NCBI GenBank assembly: GCA_963575745.1
Contig: CAUYUJ010011447.1
Span: 709,501-773,500 of the forward strand
Direction of reading: 5' to 3'
Origin: Prorocentrum cordatum
Taxonomy: Eukaryota; Sar; Dinophyceae; Prorocentrales; Prorocentraceae
DNA: 64,000 bases
Program-made: the position numbers and the translations under genes
The notes under the pieces: generated by a model
What the model was told of the DNA's origin: nothing
The model's database searches: none
The model's input: the letters and a program-made list of their open reading frames with translations, nothing else
Shown: piece by piece, positions 52,508 through 62,925 of the stretch
Layout: the number at the start of each line of letters is the position of its first letter
Position numbering within the stretch: position 1 is the first letter of the stretch

Positions 52508-52779
52508 AGTTTGAAAAGGGTTGGGTGGCCCAACCAGCATCTTCGCCTAAGGCGAAGCCCATCTCCAACTCTGTTGTGCCGTAGCAGCGGTAGTCCCAGA
52601 CGTAGGAGGTCGTCGCGGAAACGGCGGGCCATCTCAAGCGAAGATGTGTTCAGTCTCGATGGCAAGTCGTGTGCCTCGCTATGAGGCGCAGTCATAGATT
52701 GGCGGCCGGCCGCTTGAGCCCAAGCGGCCGCACACAAACGTTCGCTATCTCTCGCCATTGTCCCAGCTCACTTTAGAGT
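52508..52779 (-). repeat. Copy A 5' LTR
   Basis: 272 bp, plus-strand ends AGTTTGAA and TTTAGAGT. Same length as 37033-37304, with about 34 substitutions and no net indel. Confidence 0.9.
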
Positions 52780-52784
52780 CCGAG
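52780..52784. repeat. Target site duplication CCGAG (right) of copy A
   Basis: Matches 37028-37032. The satellite continues directly after it. Confidence 0.85.
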
Positions 52785-53725
52785 ACGACCCAAGAGGCCG
52801 CCAAGATCGCCCCAAGATCGGCCACGAGGCCTCCAAGAGGGCCCCATGACGGCCCAAGAGGCCTCCAAGACGGCCCAAAGAGGGCCCCAAGACGTCCCAA
52901 GAGACCTCCAAGACGGCCTCCAACACGGCCCCGAAGCGCCCCAAGAGGACCCCAAGTCGGTTCAGAGAGGCCCCCAAGACGGTTTCCGACGGCGCCAGAC
53001 GGACCAGGCACCCACAAATATGGCCGAAGTTGGCTCGAAGCTGGCCCAAGACGGCCCAAGAGGCCTCCAAGAAGGCCTCCAGGAAGGCCAGAAAAAGGCC
53101 AAAAACACTTGTTGCCTTATGAACGACTTCTCGGCATTCCGACAGCCCGAGACAACCCAGGAGCCCCCAAAGATCGCCCAAAGATCGCCCAAGAGGCCTC
53201 CAAGATGGCTCCAGAACGGCAGGCCCCAAGATGGCCCCAAGAGGCCCCCAAGACGGCCCAGGAGGCCATTAAGACGCCCAAGATGGCCTCCAAGACGGCC
53301 CTGGAGCATTCCAAGAGGGCCCCAAGTCGGCCCAGAGAGGCCCCCCAAACGGCTTCCGACGTCGTCAGCCAGGCCAGGAGCCCACCAAGACGGCCGAAGA
53401 TGGCCCTAAGATGGCCCACGACGGCCCAAGAGGCCTCCAAGAGGGCCTCCAGGAAGGCCCTAAAATGCAAAAATCACTCATGTCCCATGAGTTTTTGAAG
53501 GATTGTGGCATTTGCTTTTTTTCGGCCTTCCGACGGCCCGGGACAACCCAAGTGCCCCCAAAGATCGCCCAAGAGGCCCAAGACGACCCAAAGAGGCCCC
53601 CAAGACGGCGCAAGAGGCCTTCAAGATGCTCAAGATGGTCTCCAAAACGGCCCAAGAGCCCTCCAAGACGTCCTCCAAGAAGGCCCGGAAGGGTCAAAAT
53701 GACCTACCGACGGCCAAAATGACCT
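52785..53725. repeat. CCAAGA-type satellite with higher-order structure
   Basis: Short-unit blocks separated by modules ending CTTCTCGGCATTCCGACAGC (53123) and TCGGCCTTCCGACGGCCCGG (53521), about 365-395 bp apart. These modules show the empty form of the site occupied by copy A. Confidence 0.9.
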
Positions 53726-53739
53726 TCAAGATGCCCACG

Positions 53740-53880
53740 TGTTCCCTGAAGGCTTTCCAAACCAATTCGGGGAACGCATGGTCCGATAGCTTGGCAGGTA
53801 TGGCCTCAACGTTCGGTCACATAGGCGCTTCCAAAAAGGCAGGGGGCGGCGGTGACTCGCCGTAGGCGTCTTCGATAATT
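53740..53880. repeat. Dispersed ~140-bp repeat, copy 2
   Basis: Matches 32815-32955 (GGGGAACGCAT, GGCGGCGGTGACTCGCCGTA). It follows the satellite block as in the first copy. Confidence 0.75.
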
Positions 53881-54400
53881 ACCCCTCTCGACCGAAGAAC
53901 ATTTCCCCGTTCGAAGCTGGATGTCCTGGTCGTCGGCTGTGTTTCCTGGTTCGCCCTTGCGCCCCCCAGAAGGTCCCCGAGAATCTCAAATATTAATTCC
54001 TTGGCGTTTTAAGAAATAGTGCTGTCGCCTTGCCGGGCTTCGGACGCTCCAAGACGACAGAAAAGGCCCCAAAATGTCGCCCCAAGACGGCCCGAGAGGC
54101 CCCCAAGAGGGCCCCCAGATGGCCCAAGAGGGCCCCCAAACGGTCGAACTAACATCTCGCGCCCTCCGCCCTAAGATGACCCCCGAGACCGCCAGCAGGC
54201 CGCCAACAGGCCCCCGCAGAACTCCAGGAGGTCCCCAAGCGGCCCGAATCAGGCCCAAAGAGGACCCAAGAGGCCCCAAGAGGCCCCCAATAGGCCCCAA
54301 GACACTCTCAGAACCGCTTCTGAGAAACTTCCGAGAGGCCTCCCACGATCTTCCCACAACTATCCAACATGCACCTGCAATTAGATAACAATGACCCATG
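53881..54400. repeat. CCAAGA-type satellite (54045-54330) with short spacers
   Basis: A module with GCCGGGCTTCGGACGCTCCA near 54032 precedes the short-unit block. The flanking ~160 bp on the left are unassigned. Confidence 0.75.
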
Positions 54401-55261
54401 CCGCTGATGGAAGTTGTGCCCGGAATCGGCGCTGCTGTTACCTGCCCTGATGGCCGATGTCAGGACCCAACCATTCAAGTCAGGACAGAACAGAACTGAA
54501 TGTCCGCTGTATATCAGGAGCGAGGGCGACGAAGCAGGATGCGCAACATGCGCTCCGAGCCTGGCCGTGATGGCCCGCGCTCGTGCACAAGCCGATTGGT
54601 CAGCAGACGCGGGCAAGGCCTGGGCCCGTCTGGCGCGAGCGGTCCACGCAGACGCGAATTGAGCTCCATGCAAGAAAGACTCGAAGCGAAGAAGGACGCC
54701 GCCGCAGAGGCAGGAGGGGAACAACGCCCTCGCGCGCGGCTAGCGCGCCGCGAGGGAAGGCCGCGGCCTCAGTGCACGGAGGATGCTCGCAGAGCCAGAC
54801 GCGCATCAGAAGGTCAAATCTTGGCCCGTCGAAGTGCCGTTCGGCCCGCACGCGTGCCCAGTGGCCCAGGGCTGGGCGCCACAGCGTCGGCTTCCGCTGC
54901 CAGGGCCTCTGGCCAAGCTGCCAGGCTCCCAACGCCTCCCGCGCTGGCCGGCGCGGTGTCGCCTGGCCGCGCTGGCCAGCGCTGCATCGACACACACACA
55001 CACACAGGTCTTCCGCTCCACGAGAGCCGCAAACTCCGGCATCCGACGATGTGATTTGTACAATCGCGGCGCGATTCCTTTATCAACGGCATCTGGGGGC
55101 CGTGTTTTTGGGCCCTGGGGCCATCAAAATGGATCCAGGACGAAAAACTACTCCAGGGGGAGGAGTCAGGACTTCGGAGTGGAGAAGTCGCACCGTCGGA
55201 TGTCCAGGAAGGGGGGGGAAGGCAGCGAGGAGCAGGGTGGAAGCGTCGGTGTCGGCGGCGT
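54401..55261. other. Unassigned GC-rich sequence
   Basis: Long open frames on both strands reflect high GC. A (CA)n run lies at about 54990-55006. No domain recognised. Confidence 0.3.
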
Positions 55262-55428
55262 CCTGCCAGGAGGCGGGCGACAGCGAGGGCGGCGGCAGAA
55301 TCCTTCTCCGCAGCGGTCACGGAGGGGATGCGCATGCTCTCGCCCTGCGTCACGAGACCGCGCAGCTGGGACTGCAAAGCGAGCACCTCGTCGTTCAAGC
55401 TGTGAAGGCACTGCAGGTTGCGCACCTC
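55262..55428 (-). CDS. Possible host exon, unknown protein
   Basis: The minus-strand reading EVRNLQCLHSLNDEVLALQS, QLRGLVTQGESMRIPSVTAA, EKDSAAALAVARLLAG is almost entirely built of G- or C-ending codons and has a heptad-like pattern suggesting a short coiled coil. It stands out from the flanking sequence. An AG precedes the first codons and could be a splice acceptor, but the exon ends are not established and no family is recognised. Confidence 0.33.
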
Positions 55429-55815
55429 GCGCCGGGCGGAAGGCCACGAGCGACGAGCAGATTTACGTCCGTGCCCTCGCGGCCTGGACGCCGAGGCGCG
55501 ATGGTGCCGTTGAGGGCCTAACGACTTTTGCTGTCTCTGAAGTCGCGCTGGAGTTTCCGCGATGTCTTCAGATTGGCCTGGGACTCTGCAGACTGACGCC
55601 AGCCCATCCGGATCTACATCGGCTCACAGGACGTACCTCGATTAGACTGTTACGAAGAGAAGCCGTCAAACCCGAGCCTCGAGAAGGCAGGCTTTGAGGG
55701 GGCTTCGGCAAGTTGTTGGACGCTTTCGGCCCACCTCCGGCCCACGAGGAGGCCTCCGTCTGCCTCCCAGGGACGAGGCTCCAAAGACCTCACGGGGTGG
55801 TGGTTCCTGGCAAGG
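55429..55815. other. Unassigned sequence
   Basis: No recognisable feature between the possible exon and the CATA array. Confidence 0.3.
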
Positions 55816-55819
55816 GGGC

Positions 55820-56230
55820 ACATGCATACATACATACATACATACATACATACATGCGTACGTACGTACATACATACATACATGCATACATACATGCGTA
55901 CATATATACATACATACATACATACATACATACATACATACATACATGCATGCATACGTACATGCATGTATATACACATATACACATACATGCATGCAAT
56001 CATACATACATACCCACCTACCTACAACCATACATACATACATGCACACATACGTACATACATACATACATCGCACGTACAAACGCACATACATACACAC
56101 ACGCATGCATACATACCTGCATACATACATACATGCACATATATATATATGCATGTATATGTACATATATATATATATATAAATGTGCATAAATATATAC
56201 ATATATATATGTATATACACATATGTTCGC
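55820..56230. repeat. CATA-type tetranucleotide array grading into TA
   Basis: (CATA)n with CATG and CGTA variants to about 56135, then TA-rich sequence to about 56225. All long frames here (poly-Tyr/Ile/His/Thr) are artefacts. Confidence 0.97.
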
Positions 56231-56454
56231 CGGCCCCCTCCAGGGGCGCAAGGCTGCGAAGGTGTGTGCAGTCAGCTGCCATGTATTATGTATTGTCATT
56301 CGTTGTTTGGCAGTTTGTCTCTCCTGTCCTGTTTCTTGCCTTCTGTCTACTGTCTGCTAAGGGGCCCCGCTGAACCACCAATCAGCCAACGGGGGGGCGT
56401 GAACTTCAAATCCAGGCTGCTGCGGGCAACCCCAAGATTCTCATGGTGACGCCA
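56231..56454. other. Unassigned spacer
   Basis: No feature recognised. Confidence 0.3.
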
Positions 56455-56702
56455 CCGCGCGGCCAGAATGGCCCGAGAGGCCTCCAAGATTGCCCGACGA
56501 GGCTCCGAAGAGAGCCTCGGGAGGCCAAGACGGCCCAAGATGGCCCAAGATGTCCCACGATGGCCCCAAGACGGCCCAACATGCTCCCGGGACTGTCCAA
56601 GAGGCCTCCACGAGGCCTCCCAAGAGGGCTCCACGAAGCAAACATCAACGATTTGCCCAACGTCGTTGAAGGTTTTGGCCTTTTCGCTTTCTCGGCTTTC
56701 CG
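56455..56702. repeat. CCAAGA-type satellite, left flank of copy B
   Basis: Short units followed by the module ending CTTTCTCGGCTTTCCG, where copy B's LTR begins. If 5 bp are duplicated, TTCCG (56698-56702) is the expected target duplication. Confidence 0.85.
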
Positions 56703-56964
56703 AGTTTGAAGGGGGCTGGAAGGCCCAGCCAACAGCTTCGCCTCCGGCGAAAGCAAGCTCAAACTCTGTTGTACCGTAGTAGCGATAGTCCCAGTATGGG
56801 AGGAGATGCCATTTCAAGCGATAGGAAGATCCGATTGGTCTCGATAGCGATTGTATACCACCCGGTGAGGCACAGTCAAATTTAAGCGGCCGGCCGCTTG
56901 AGCCGACGCGGCCGCGGGCGCACGCTCGCTTCCACTCCTTACGCCCCTCAGCTCGCTTTAGAGT
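56703..56964 (-). repeat. Copy B 3' LTR
   Basis: 262 bp, plus-strand ends AGTTTGAA and TTTAGAGT like copy A. The interior side begins CA followed by a 14-base G run at 56967-56980. Confidence 0.85.
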
Positions 56965-57109
56965 CAGGGGGGGGGGGGGGACGAAGCGTGAGCCCGTCGC
57001 CCCTATACAGCACGCGCAGCAGCTAACCTACCCAAGGACAGAAAAGGAAGCGGGCCTAAAGGTAGGTGGACCCGCTAGCAAGTTGCCTCGCATGTATGTG
57101 ACGTACTCA

Positions 57110-57720
57110 TCAGGCGGCGTCAGATTTTGGTGTCGGCCCGGCCCGATATGGAGTATGTCTCTTCAGGTCATGTTTGAAGGTCTGTATGCCTCCCATGGCT
57201 TGTAGGTGCATGTCTCTGTCAATGCTCCCCTGGGTGTGGCCATCCGCAGTCATATCGCGGGTAGCACACCACTGAATGATATGCACAATTCCGCGCTCCA
57301 TAATCTGTCGTATCCAGCTGATGTGCCCTAAAAGGTTACACTCGGTCGGCTTCTTCAAGTCTTTGCTTGACAAGGACTTAAAAACAGACTCAGTGTCAAT
57401 GGCCAAAGCGACCTTGATGCTCAAGCCACCCAACTCAAGTAGATCTCGTGAGTGGCCCCGCGTGGAGCTCGTGCACAGTCACCGTCGAGGGATAGCAGTC
57501 CTCCAAATTATGAGCTGCTGCTAGTGTCTCTGCTGAATAACTCGAGCGGACCTGCAAGCGGTAAGACTTGCAGTACGCATCAATCAAGTGAACGTCAGGC
57601 TTACCAGATAACGTGTTTCCACGTCGTAGCAGGTTTGCCGCGCGCATACCATAGCCTTTGACGTCGTCATCGGCGTCTCACCTCAGGCGTCGATACCCTG
57701 AGTCGCTATGTAGGTAGACC
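57110..57720 (-). pseudogene. Copy B RNase H, C-terminal part
   Basis: AIDTESVFKSLSSKDLKKPT and ISWIRQIMERGIVHIIQWCA, then TRDMTADGHTQGSIDRDMHL. This is the copia RNase H end (ADGHTQ for ADxLTK). The upstream piece with ETLAAAHNLEDCYPSTV lies in another frame near 57435-57560. Confidence 0.78.
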
Positions 57721-58910
57721 TCGCCCGTGGGGTTCATCGCCCGGTAGACGATCTTCCTCGGGCAGGCCATCAGCTTTTTGGTGATCGCGTTCAGTCGTCG
57801 CGCTTGAATGTTGGTCGGTTCTTGGGCGCGTTGTAAAGATGCAACATAAACCATTAACCGCACCTGGGTGATTAGTGCGCATGCCAGCGCACCCCTGAGG
57901 CTGACGAACACGTCTGCCACCATCTTGGTTGCCTGAGCGTCAGCGTCGGCGCCGGTTAGTTCGGGATGTTGTACAGGATGGAGCTGTTGTATATATGCAT
58001 ATTGATCCAAAGTGACATCGCCGTCATCGCCCTTGGCACATCACACGGCACATGTGGCACATGCGTGCTTGATGAGTTTACACTTACCAAAGGTATCTCC
58101 AACACATTTGACACATTTGTCAATGGTGTCCTCCGTGCCGGCCGTATCCATAGCATCGACGTGCTTGGCCGTGAGCCATTTGTTGCTCGTCTCGAACTCC
58201 CCGTCGTAGGACGTGGGTCGGAGACCAAATCCTCTGGTGGTTCTTCTGAGCTTAAGTGAGAAAGCCCATGGAGCGTCTTCGGTGCCTGTGCCTGGTTTTA
58301 CGCACTGTAGCCAGTGCTTTCACTCGTCGTAGTGCTCGAATCCTGGGAGAGCCCGGAGCACTGTGGCCGATCCAGGCGGCAAAGTAAAACACACCATACG
58401 TTCCTTCTCACCAGTAGCCTCAGCAAGTTCCTGATAGGCCAATCCCTTCAGGAAGGCCATGTAGATGTCGAGGGAAGCAATGGTCCACTGCTTCTTGCAC
58501 GCTGCCCTGCTAGCGAGTAACCTCTGGCTTGGCCGTCTTGCTGCCCCCGAACATGTTTCTACGTCGAAATCTTCAAGGCCCACGAAGCCTCGGATGACCA
58601 AGCGGAATTGGACGGTACGTTCCATCTCGCCCTCCTCGTTCTTCACGAACTTCCATGTGTACACGTATCTCGAAGTCATAATGTTCGACGCTTCGTATAT
58701 CTCCTGCATCTTGAAGCTTTTCTTGTCGAACCATGTCTTGAGATCAGTGTAGAAGGCCTTCGATGCTTTATCGGGATTCGTCTGAATGTCACCTTTAGCG
58801 AGGAGGTCGTCTTCCTTGACGACCGCAGCTCGCTCTGCAGCGGCAGCGACGGATACTCGCATAGTGGCCACCCGGCCGGCATCTAGTATCATGCGTTGTT
58901 GCGCGGACAA
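57678..58910 (-). pseudogene. Copy B reverse transcriptase and start of RNase H
   Basis: MTSRYVYTWKFVKNEEGEME and ASLDIYMAFLKG (Asp148 of the 58910 frame) are copia reverse transcriptase motifs. The frame stops at 58320 (YDE then TGA). Beyond it the active-site box reads KHVDAMDTAG, with the second Asp changed to Ala, so the enzyme is dead. The frame 57678-58010 continues with QHPELTGADADAQATKMVAD, VYVASLQRAQ and YLHSDSGYRRL, the last giving the first RNase H Asp. Confidence 0.82.
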
Positions 58911-58952
58911 GACTACCTTCGACAGTTCTGTCGTAAAGCATAGTTCGACGTA

Positions 58953-59333
58953 TCAACAATTTCCGTCTGAGTCAAGTCCGTAGCTGCCGTCTTCGACCAT
59001 TTTGCACATGGGGGCGTAGTACGCCTGCTCGGTATCGGAGTCGCGAGTGCGCCACCACTTCGGCAGGTGTCCCCGCTGTTCATCACCTACAGTGATCAGC
59101 ACGCTTTGATCTGGAACCATATGTGTAGGCATGGTAAAAAAGTCCTCTGGTGGAGTTGCCTCCAACAGTTCCCTTTTCTCATGTAGTTCTGCATGCCGCA
59201 CCTCCATAACACGCGACTCAAGTTCAGCCTCTGATTCTTCGTAAATCGTAGAGAGCCGGCCGTCATCGTGTGCTGGTGCGGCTTCTGAGGCTTCCCTTGC
59301 GGTCCATCCGGTGTCGGTGTATCTTTCAATTCG
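58953..59333 (-). pseudogene. Copy B integrase-RT linker
   Basis: VRHAELHEKRELLEATPPED and CKMVEDGSYGLDSDGN match copy A. Acidic, no catalytic motif. Two frames are needed. Confidence 0.6.
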
Positions 59334-60176
59334 TCAAATGTTGTGTATGTCCTGATCAAAACCTGCTTGAGGTTTAGTGGGCTTCAAGCATATGATAATT
59401 CGTGCATGTGCTGATCGAGTTATATCATGTATATTCGAAGCAGTACCTTCTGCTTCGTAATAATGAAATCCTGGTTTCACGTCGTTGTCGCAATGAACCC
59501 ACGTGCAGCAACCGGCATAAGTAACCGGAGGTAGCGCATGGATGCTCTTGGCTAATTTGACTGGAACTACATTCTCAATGCGAAGGAAGTTTCTGGTAAG
59601 ATATTGTAGAGCCAAGTGTACCTCAGGAGATGGACGGCTTGCGGTCGTCATCTGAAGCGCCCCTTTCTTGGTCAGCACGTAGCCAAAGGTCAAAGCAGGC
59701 CTCCTCGCTGATAGGCTGGCTACGCATGTTAGCACTGTGCGTAGTGCAGTGTTGCCGGAGACAATTTCTCGGGCTATGATTGCTTCAATGTATAATGAAT
59801 GCCTTGCGTCGCCGTATTGTACTTGAACGTCTCGATTGCCCGCTCGGATGATGACCTGACCCCTTTTGGGTTCATTCTTTACGACTGGGGGCGGGCCACT
59901 CCAGCCTCCCCAGTCATCCTTTGCGGTCGTAGGGCGATGGTAATCGACCGCATCTCCTTCGTCAGAATAGTGCTGACCGGTAATTGTCGTCTTAGTGCGT
60001 AATGCACGATTGGTCTTAGCTACTGCTGTGGCCTGTGTGAAAGCTTCAATACATACCCTGCGTGACGTCTGTTCACGAGAATGATCCGATGTTTCCGTCG
60101 GCTGCCCGTGGCCCAGAACAGGGAGGTCAGGGAGCATTGCTGGTTGCCGTCCAAATAGAGCGCTGTATGGAGACAC
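59334..60176 (-). pseudogene. Copy B integrase C-terminal part
   Basis: Starts inside the integrase (SPYSALFGRQPAMLPDLPVL). It includes DDWGGWSGPPPVVKNEPKRG and DVQVQYGDARHSLYIEAIIA, an SH3/chromo-like C-terminal module, then LALQYLTRNFLRIENVVPVK and a Cys/Trp-containing end (CTWVHCDNDVKPGFHYYEAE). It is separated from the catalytic core by a TAA at about 60207-60209. Confidence 0.75.
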
Positions 60177-60209
60177 CTCGCGATAGAATGTGAACGCGTT
60201 GGCGGCGAA

Positions 60210-60764
60210 TTAGGGTTCGTGCAGTAATCGGGTGAACACAAGAGGTATGTCTAACCTGTTGGGTTCAGCCTCCATGACGTGAAGTAGATGGCGTAGGATG
60301 CCATTTCTGGCATCGATCGTTGTAGCGTGCTGTCCACGCGCACGTATCCTAAGTTCAGTGCCGCTTGCCTTGAGGACTGCTTTCGCAGTGTCTTTGTTAA
60401 GGGCACCCTCTCTATCAAAGTAAAGTGCCTTGGCCAGTCCAACCTGCGTCCAGCGCTGAAAATATGCATCCAGGGTACTGGTCATAGTCTTGTTTGGTAT
60501 TTCAATCCCAGCAACATACCGTACACAGCGGACGATAATGTGGAACATATTGTTTTCTTGTCTGTATAACATCAGATCACATTCCACTTCCTCATTGAAT
60601 GTGCCAGGTAATGCAGTAGTGGGCATAACAGCGCGTCCAGGCTTGTCCCAAGCTCTGCGTTCTCGGCATGTGTCGCAGACACCTTTGATGAGCTTGAGTC
60701 TGACTTTGTTCAGACCTACTTTGCTTAAGATGAGTCTCGTCTTAGGCTCATTCACATGTACCAC
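60210..60764 (-). pseudogene. Copy B integrase catalytic core
   Basis: A zinc-ligand pair CDTC at residues 30-33 is followed by the acidic triad Asp63 (ECDLMLY), Asp117 (LYFDREGALNKD) and a third acidic residue that is Asp151 (GQHATTIDARNGILRH) where copia integrases normally have Glu. There are 33 residues between the last two. Ends at a premature stop after LLHEP. Confidence 0.8.
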
Positions 60765-61059
60765 GCTAGGGTCAAGGCTTCGTAGGTTTTGAAAACTGAT
60801 TTGTACATCGAACCGTGACCAGTCTGGTAGTCGTGGTCGTGCCGCAGGGTTCCCCGCTGGTGGTGGTGGAGGTGCTTCGCCACCTCGTTGTCGACCACGT
60901 CTGACTCTAACCTGTGGTAGTCGGAGATGGCCATCCGAAGTACCAGCTCCACTCGAGGCAGGTTGCCCTGCAGCAGGCTCAGGAGCATGTCTTCCAACCG
61001 TAATGTCGTGACTGCTTGCGCCCGCAGTAGGTCCGGCTCTCGAGCCGGGTCTCGGTGCC

Positions 61060-61599
61060 CTCAGCCACGCACGTGGTGATGCTGCTGCGCCTCGGGTGGT
61101 GGTGCTTCTACCTCAGGATCTGGCGGTGCAGGTCCTGCTGCCGGCTCGGCGGGGACTGGCGGCATCTGTCCATGATTGTCGGGCAACTTCCAGTGCTTGG
61201 CAAACTTGCACTTGCCAAGTGTTAGTGCGTGCCCAGGCTTGTTCTCCCGTAGTTCTGCTTGCAGCTCGGACATTCCCAATTGTAGTCGCCCTTATCGCAC
61301 CACCTGCAGTGTCTCGGATCTCCATCATGAGAGGGAGAGTGCATGTTAACGTTGCCCGCGCAAGCAGGACAACCGAGCCCTCCCGATGGTGGTCTCGCAA
61401 TCGAGCCATCAGGCTGTCGGGGAAGACTCGGGTCATCCAAATCGCACCCCCATGCGTTATTGACCAACGCGGTGGACGAATATGGGTAGCCATGGAAAGG
61501 ATCACGAGTTGCCTGGCAAAAATCGCGCGCGATCTGAACAGCGCAGCCATGGGCAGTTCCTTCTGACATACCGACGCGTGTTGATGATGGCCAGCACAT
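61060..61599 (-). pseudogene. Copy B zinc ribbon and Pro/Ala-rich linker
   Basis: The frame 61222-61599 carries FHGYPYSSTALV, GGLGCPACAGNVNMHSP, HCRWCDKGDYNWECPSCKQN: three CxxC-type pairs with interspersed His, consistent with one or two zinc ribbons. A Pro/Ala-rich linker (PVPAEPAAGPAPPDPEVEAP) follows in the frame ending at 61061. It sits between the methyltransferase-like domain and integrase, as in copy A. Confidence 0.68.
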
Positions 61600-62145
61600 C
61601 GATTTCTTTCAAAATTGGCGCGTAACAGGCGATGGTTGGCCATGATCTCCATCGGCTGTCGCATCAGTGCCCCGTGGAAGTCACGTAAGCCAGTAGTGCA
61701 TTGGTCCACGTTCACCTTGCAAGTGCCCTTGCTTGTGGCCAACGGAGTCCACGGTGGTATCTGATCCACCCAAGTCCCTACTGGTTGTTCTCGTAAGTAA
61801 TATCGTCGAATCTCATTTCGACGCGCAGCCGCCCTCCCACATAACTTGATATGTGGTAAGTCTTCTTTATGATGTTCATGCCAGCTGTCATGGTTAAACT
61901 TTGCGCTGAATAGGGAAATAAACCAGTTGTTTTCTGAAGTTTGGCTGTGGCACGACAACCTCGACGAAACAAACGTCTAGATAATGCATCGCTGCATCTT
62001 GGACATCCTCGTTGCCTAGATCAACGAAAGTGCGTTTGTCGAGGTTTCCCCTGAAGGCAGACCTCGGCTGAATGCTCGCTGAGAAATGCTCCCCATTCTT
62101 CCGCGCAGTTCTAACATCTATACCTTGTTGTGCCGTCCGTAGCAC
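61560..62145 (-). pseudogene. Copy B methyltransferase-like domain
   Basis: Motif I is degraded to MLELRGRMGSIS (near 62120-62085). GNLDKRTFVDLGNEDVQDAA and VCFVEVVVPQPNF follow, where Phe replaces the Cys of QPNC in copy C. Another frame (61113-61958) continues FNHDSWHEHHKEDLPHIKLC, RRYYLREQPVGTWVDQIPPW, VNVDQCTTGLRDFHGALM, EIMANHRLLRANFERNRCAG and HHQHASVC. Loss of both motif I glycines and the motif IV Cys means no catalysis is possible in this copy, although the C-terminal half is well preserved. Confidence 0.72.
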
Positions 62146-62159
62146 AAGGTGGGGATTAT

Positions 62160-62925
62160 GGGGAATACATCTGCATCGGATTCAGCAGGTTGCCCCGCAG
62201 GTAATCCGATGAAGGTCTCCTCCCCGCCGTCGCTATCCGCGTCGGGGTCCAGGGGTGCGTCGGTGTAGTGCGTGCTACGCCCAAGTTCTTGCAGGTCGTC
62301 TCCGCAGTCGTCGTTGCCTTCTACGACTATGTTGGGTATCTTGCGTGGTTTGATGCCGGCTTCCTTGCCTGCGTTCTGTGTTCTTTTTGTTTGATTATGG
62401 CATCCGTTGGTCGCGCTGCGCGTCGCTCTGTCTCAGGTGAGCTAAGTGTCGGAAATCCGGGAATAGAAGGGAGCACGCGGCCGCGCTCAATCGAAGGGGG
62501 AGGGGGGCGATCGCCGTCGATGATCGCCGCTCGCCCTGAGCGTGGACGCGAGCTGCCATCTCCCAAGAGAGTCGGTCCCGGCTGCTCCCAGCACAGTCGG
62601 GTACGGATGTTTGCAACGCCATTGGGCAATGGCGCGTCGTAGTTGTACCCGGCCGGCTGGCCCTGGATCTTGATGTCCTGGATGATCGCGTTTGTCGTCC
62701 AGGTCATCGCCACCCGTCTCACAACGCGGCCCCACTCGGGGCCAATTTTGAACAGCCGGAGCGCCAGGCGCGCGGGCTGATCGGTTGTGGGATCGATAAG
62801 ATATCGAATTCGTTTTTCTGTTGGCTCCGTGTGTGCAGTGCCCCTCGTTGAGCCTCAAGGGCTACGGACATAAGCTTAGCAATGTCCGAGCCAAGACCGT
62901 GCAAGAGCAGAGCCATGAGGACCAT
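62160..62925 (-). pseudogene. Copy B PLPNG domain and acidic linker
   Basis: IKIQGQPAGYNYDAPLPNGV, ANIRTRLCWEQPGPTLLGD and PPPPSIERGRVLPSIPGFPT match copies A and C. A hairpin motif lies at 62185-62198. Several frames are needed. The right end, near 62.9 kb, is the last sequence with credible similarity. Confidence 0.62.

Larger units (their letters stand above)
37033..52779 (-). mobile_element. Copy A: full-length 15.7-kb copia-type retrotransposon
   Basis: Bounded by two 272-bp LTRs in direct orientation, about 87% identical by hand count (about 34 differences), with the duplication CCGAG. The flanks join into one uninterrupted CCAAGA satellite that matches empty sites elsewhere (CGACGGCCCGGGACAACCCA near 53535). 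A primer-binding site abuts the right LTR, so the element reads on the minus strand. Order: Gag, zinc knuckle, long Pro/Ala-rich region, protease, PADWHVRLP domain, PLPNG domain, methyltransferase-like domain, zinc ribbon, integrase, reverse transcriptase, RNase H. Many stops and shifts show it is dead and old. At nearly twice the length of element 1 it is unusually large. Confidence 0.93.
56703..62925 (-). mobile_element. Copy B: 3' half of the large copia family
   Basis: Starts with an LTR (56703-56964) homologous to copy A's, followed in order by RNase H, reverse transcriptase, linker, integrase, zinc ribbon, methyltransferase-like domain and PLPNG domain, all on the minus strand and closely similar to copy A. 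Similarity fades near 62.8-62.9 kb. The PADWHVRLP domain, protease, Gag and 5' LTR expected over the next 9-10 kb do not begin before the window end, so the copy is 5'-truncated or rearranged. It is inactivated by stops (near 58320 and 60207), frameshifts and a lost reverse transcriptase Asp. Confidence 0.88.

Noticed and set aside
55694-56373. Readings rich in Tyr-Ile-His-Thr or Met-Tyr-Val-Cys over the CATA array
   Set aside because: The tetranucleotide repeat opens every frame; not a protein.
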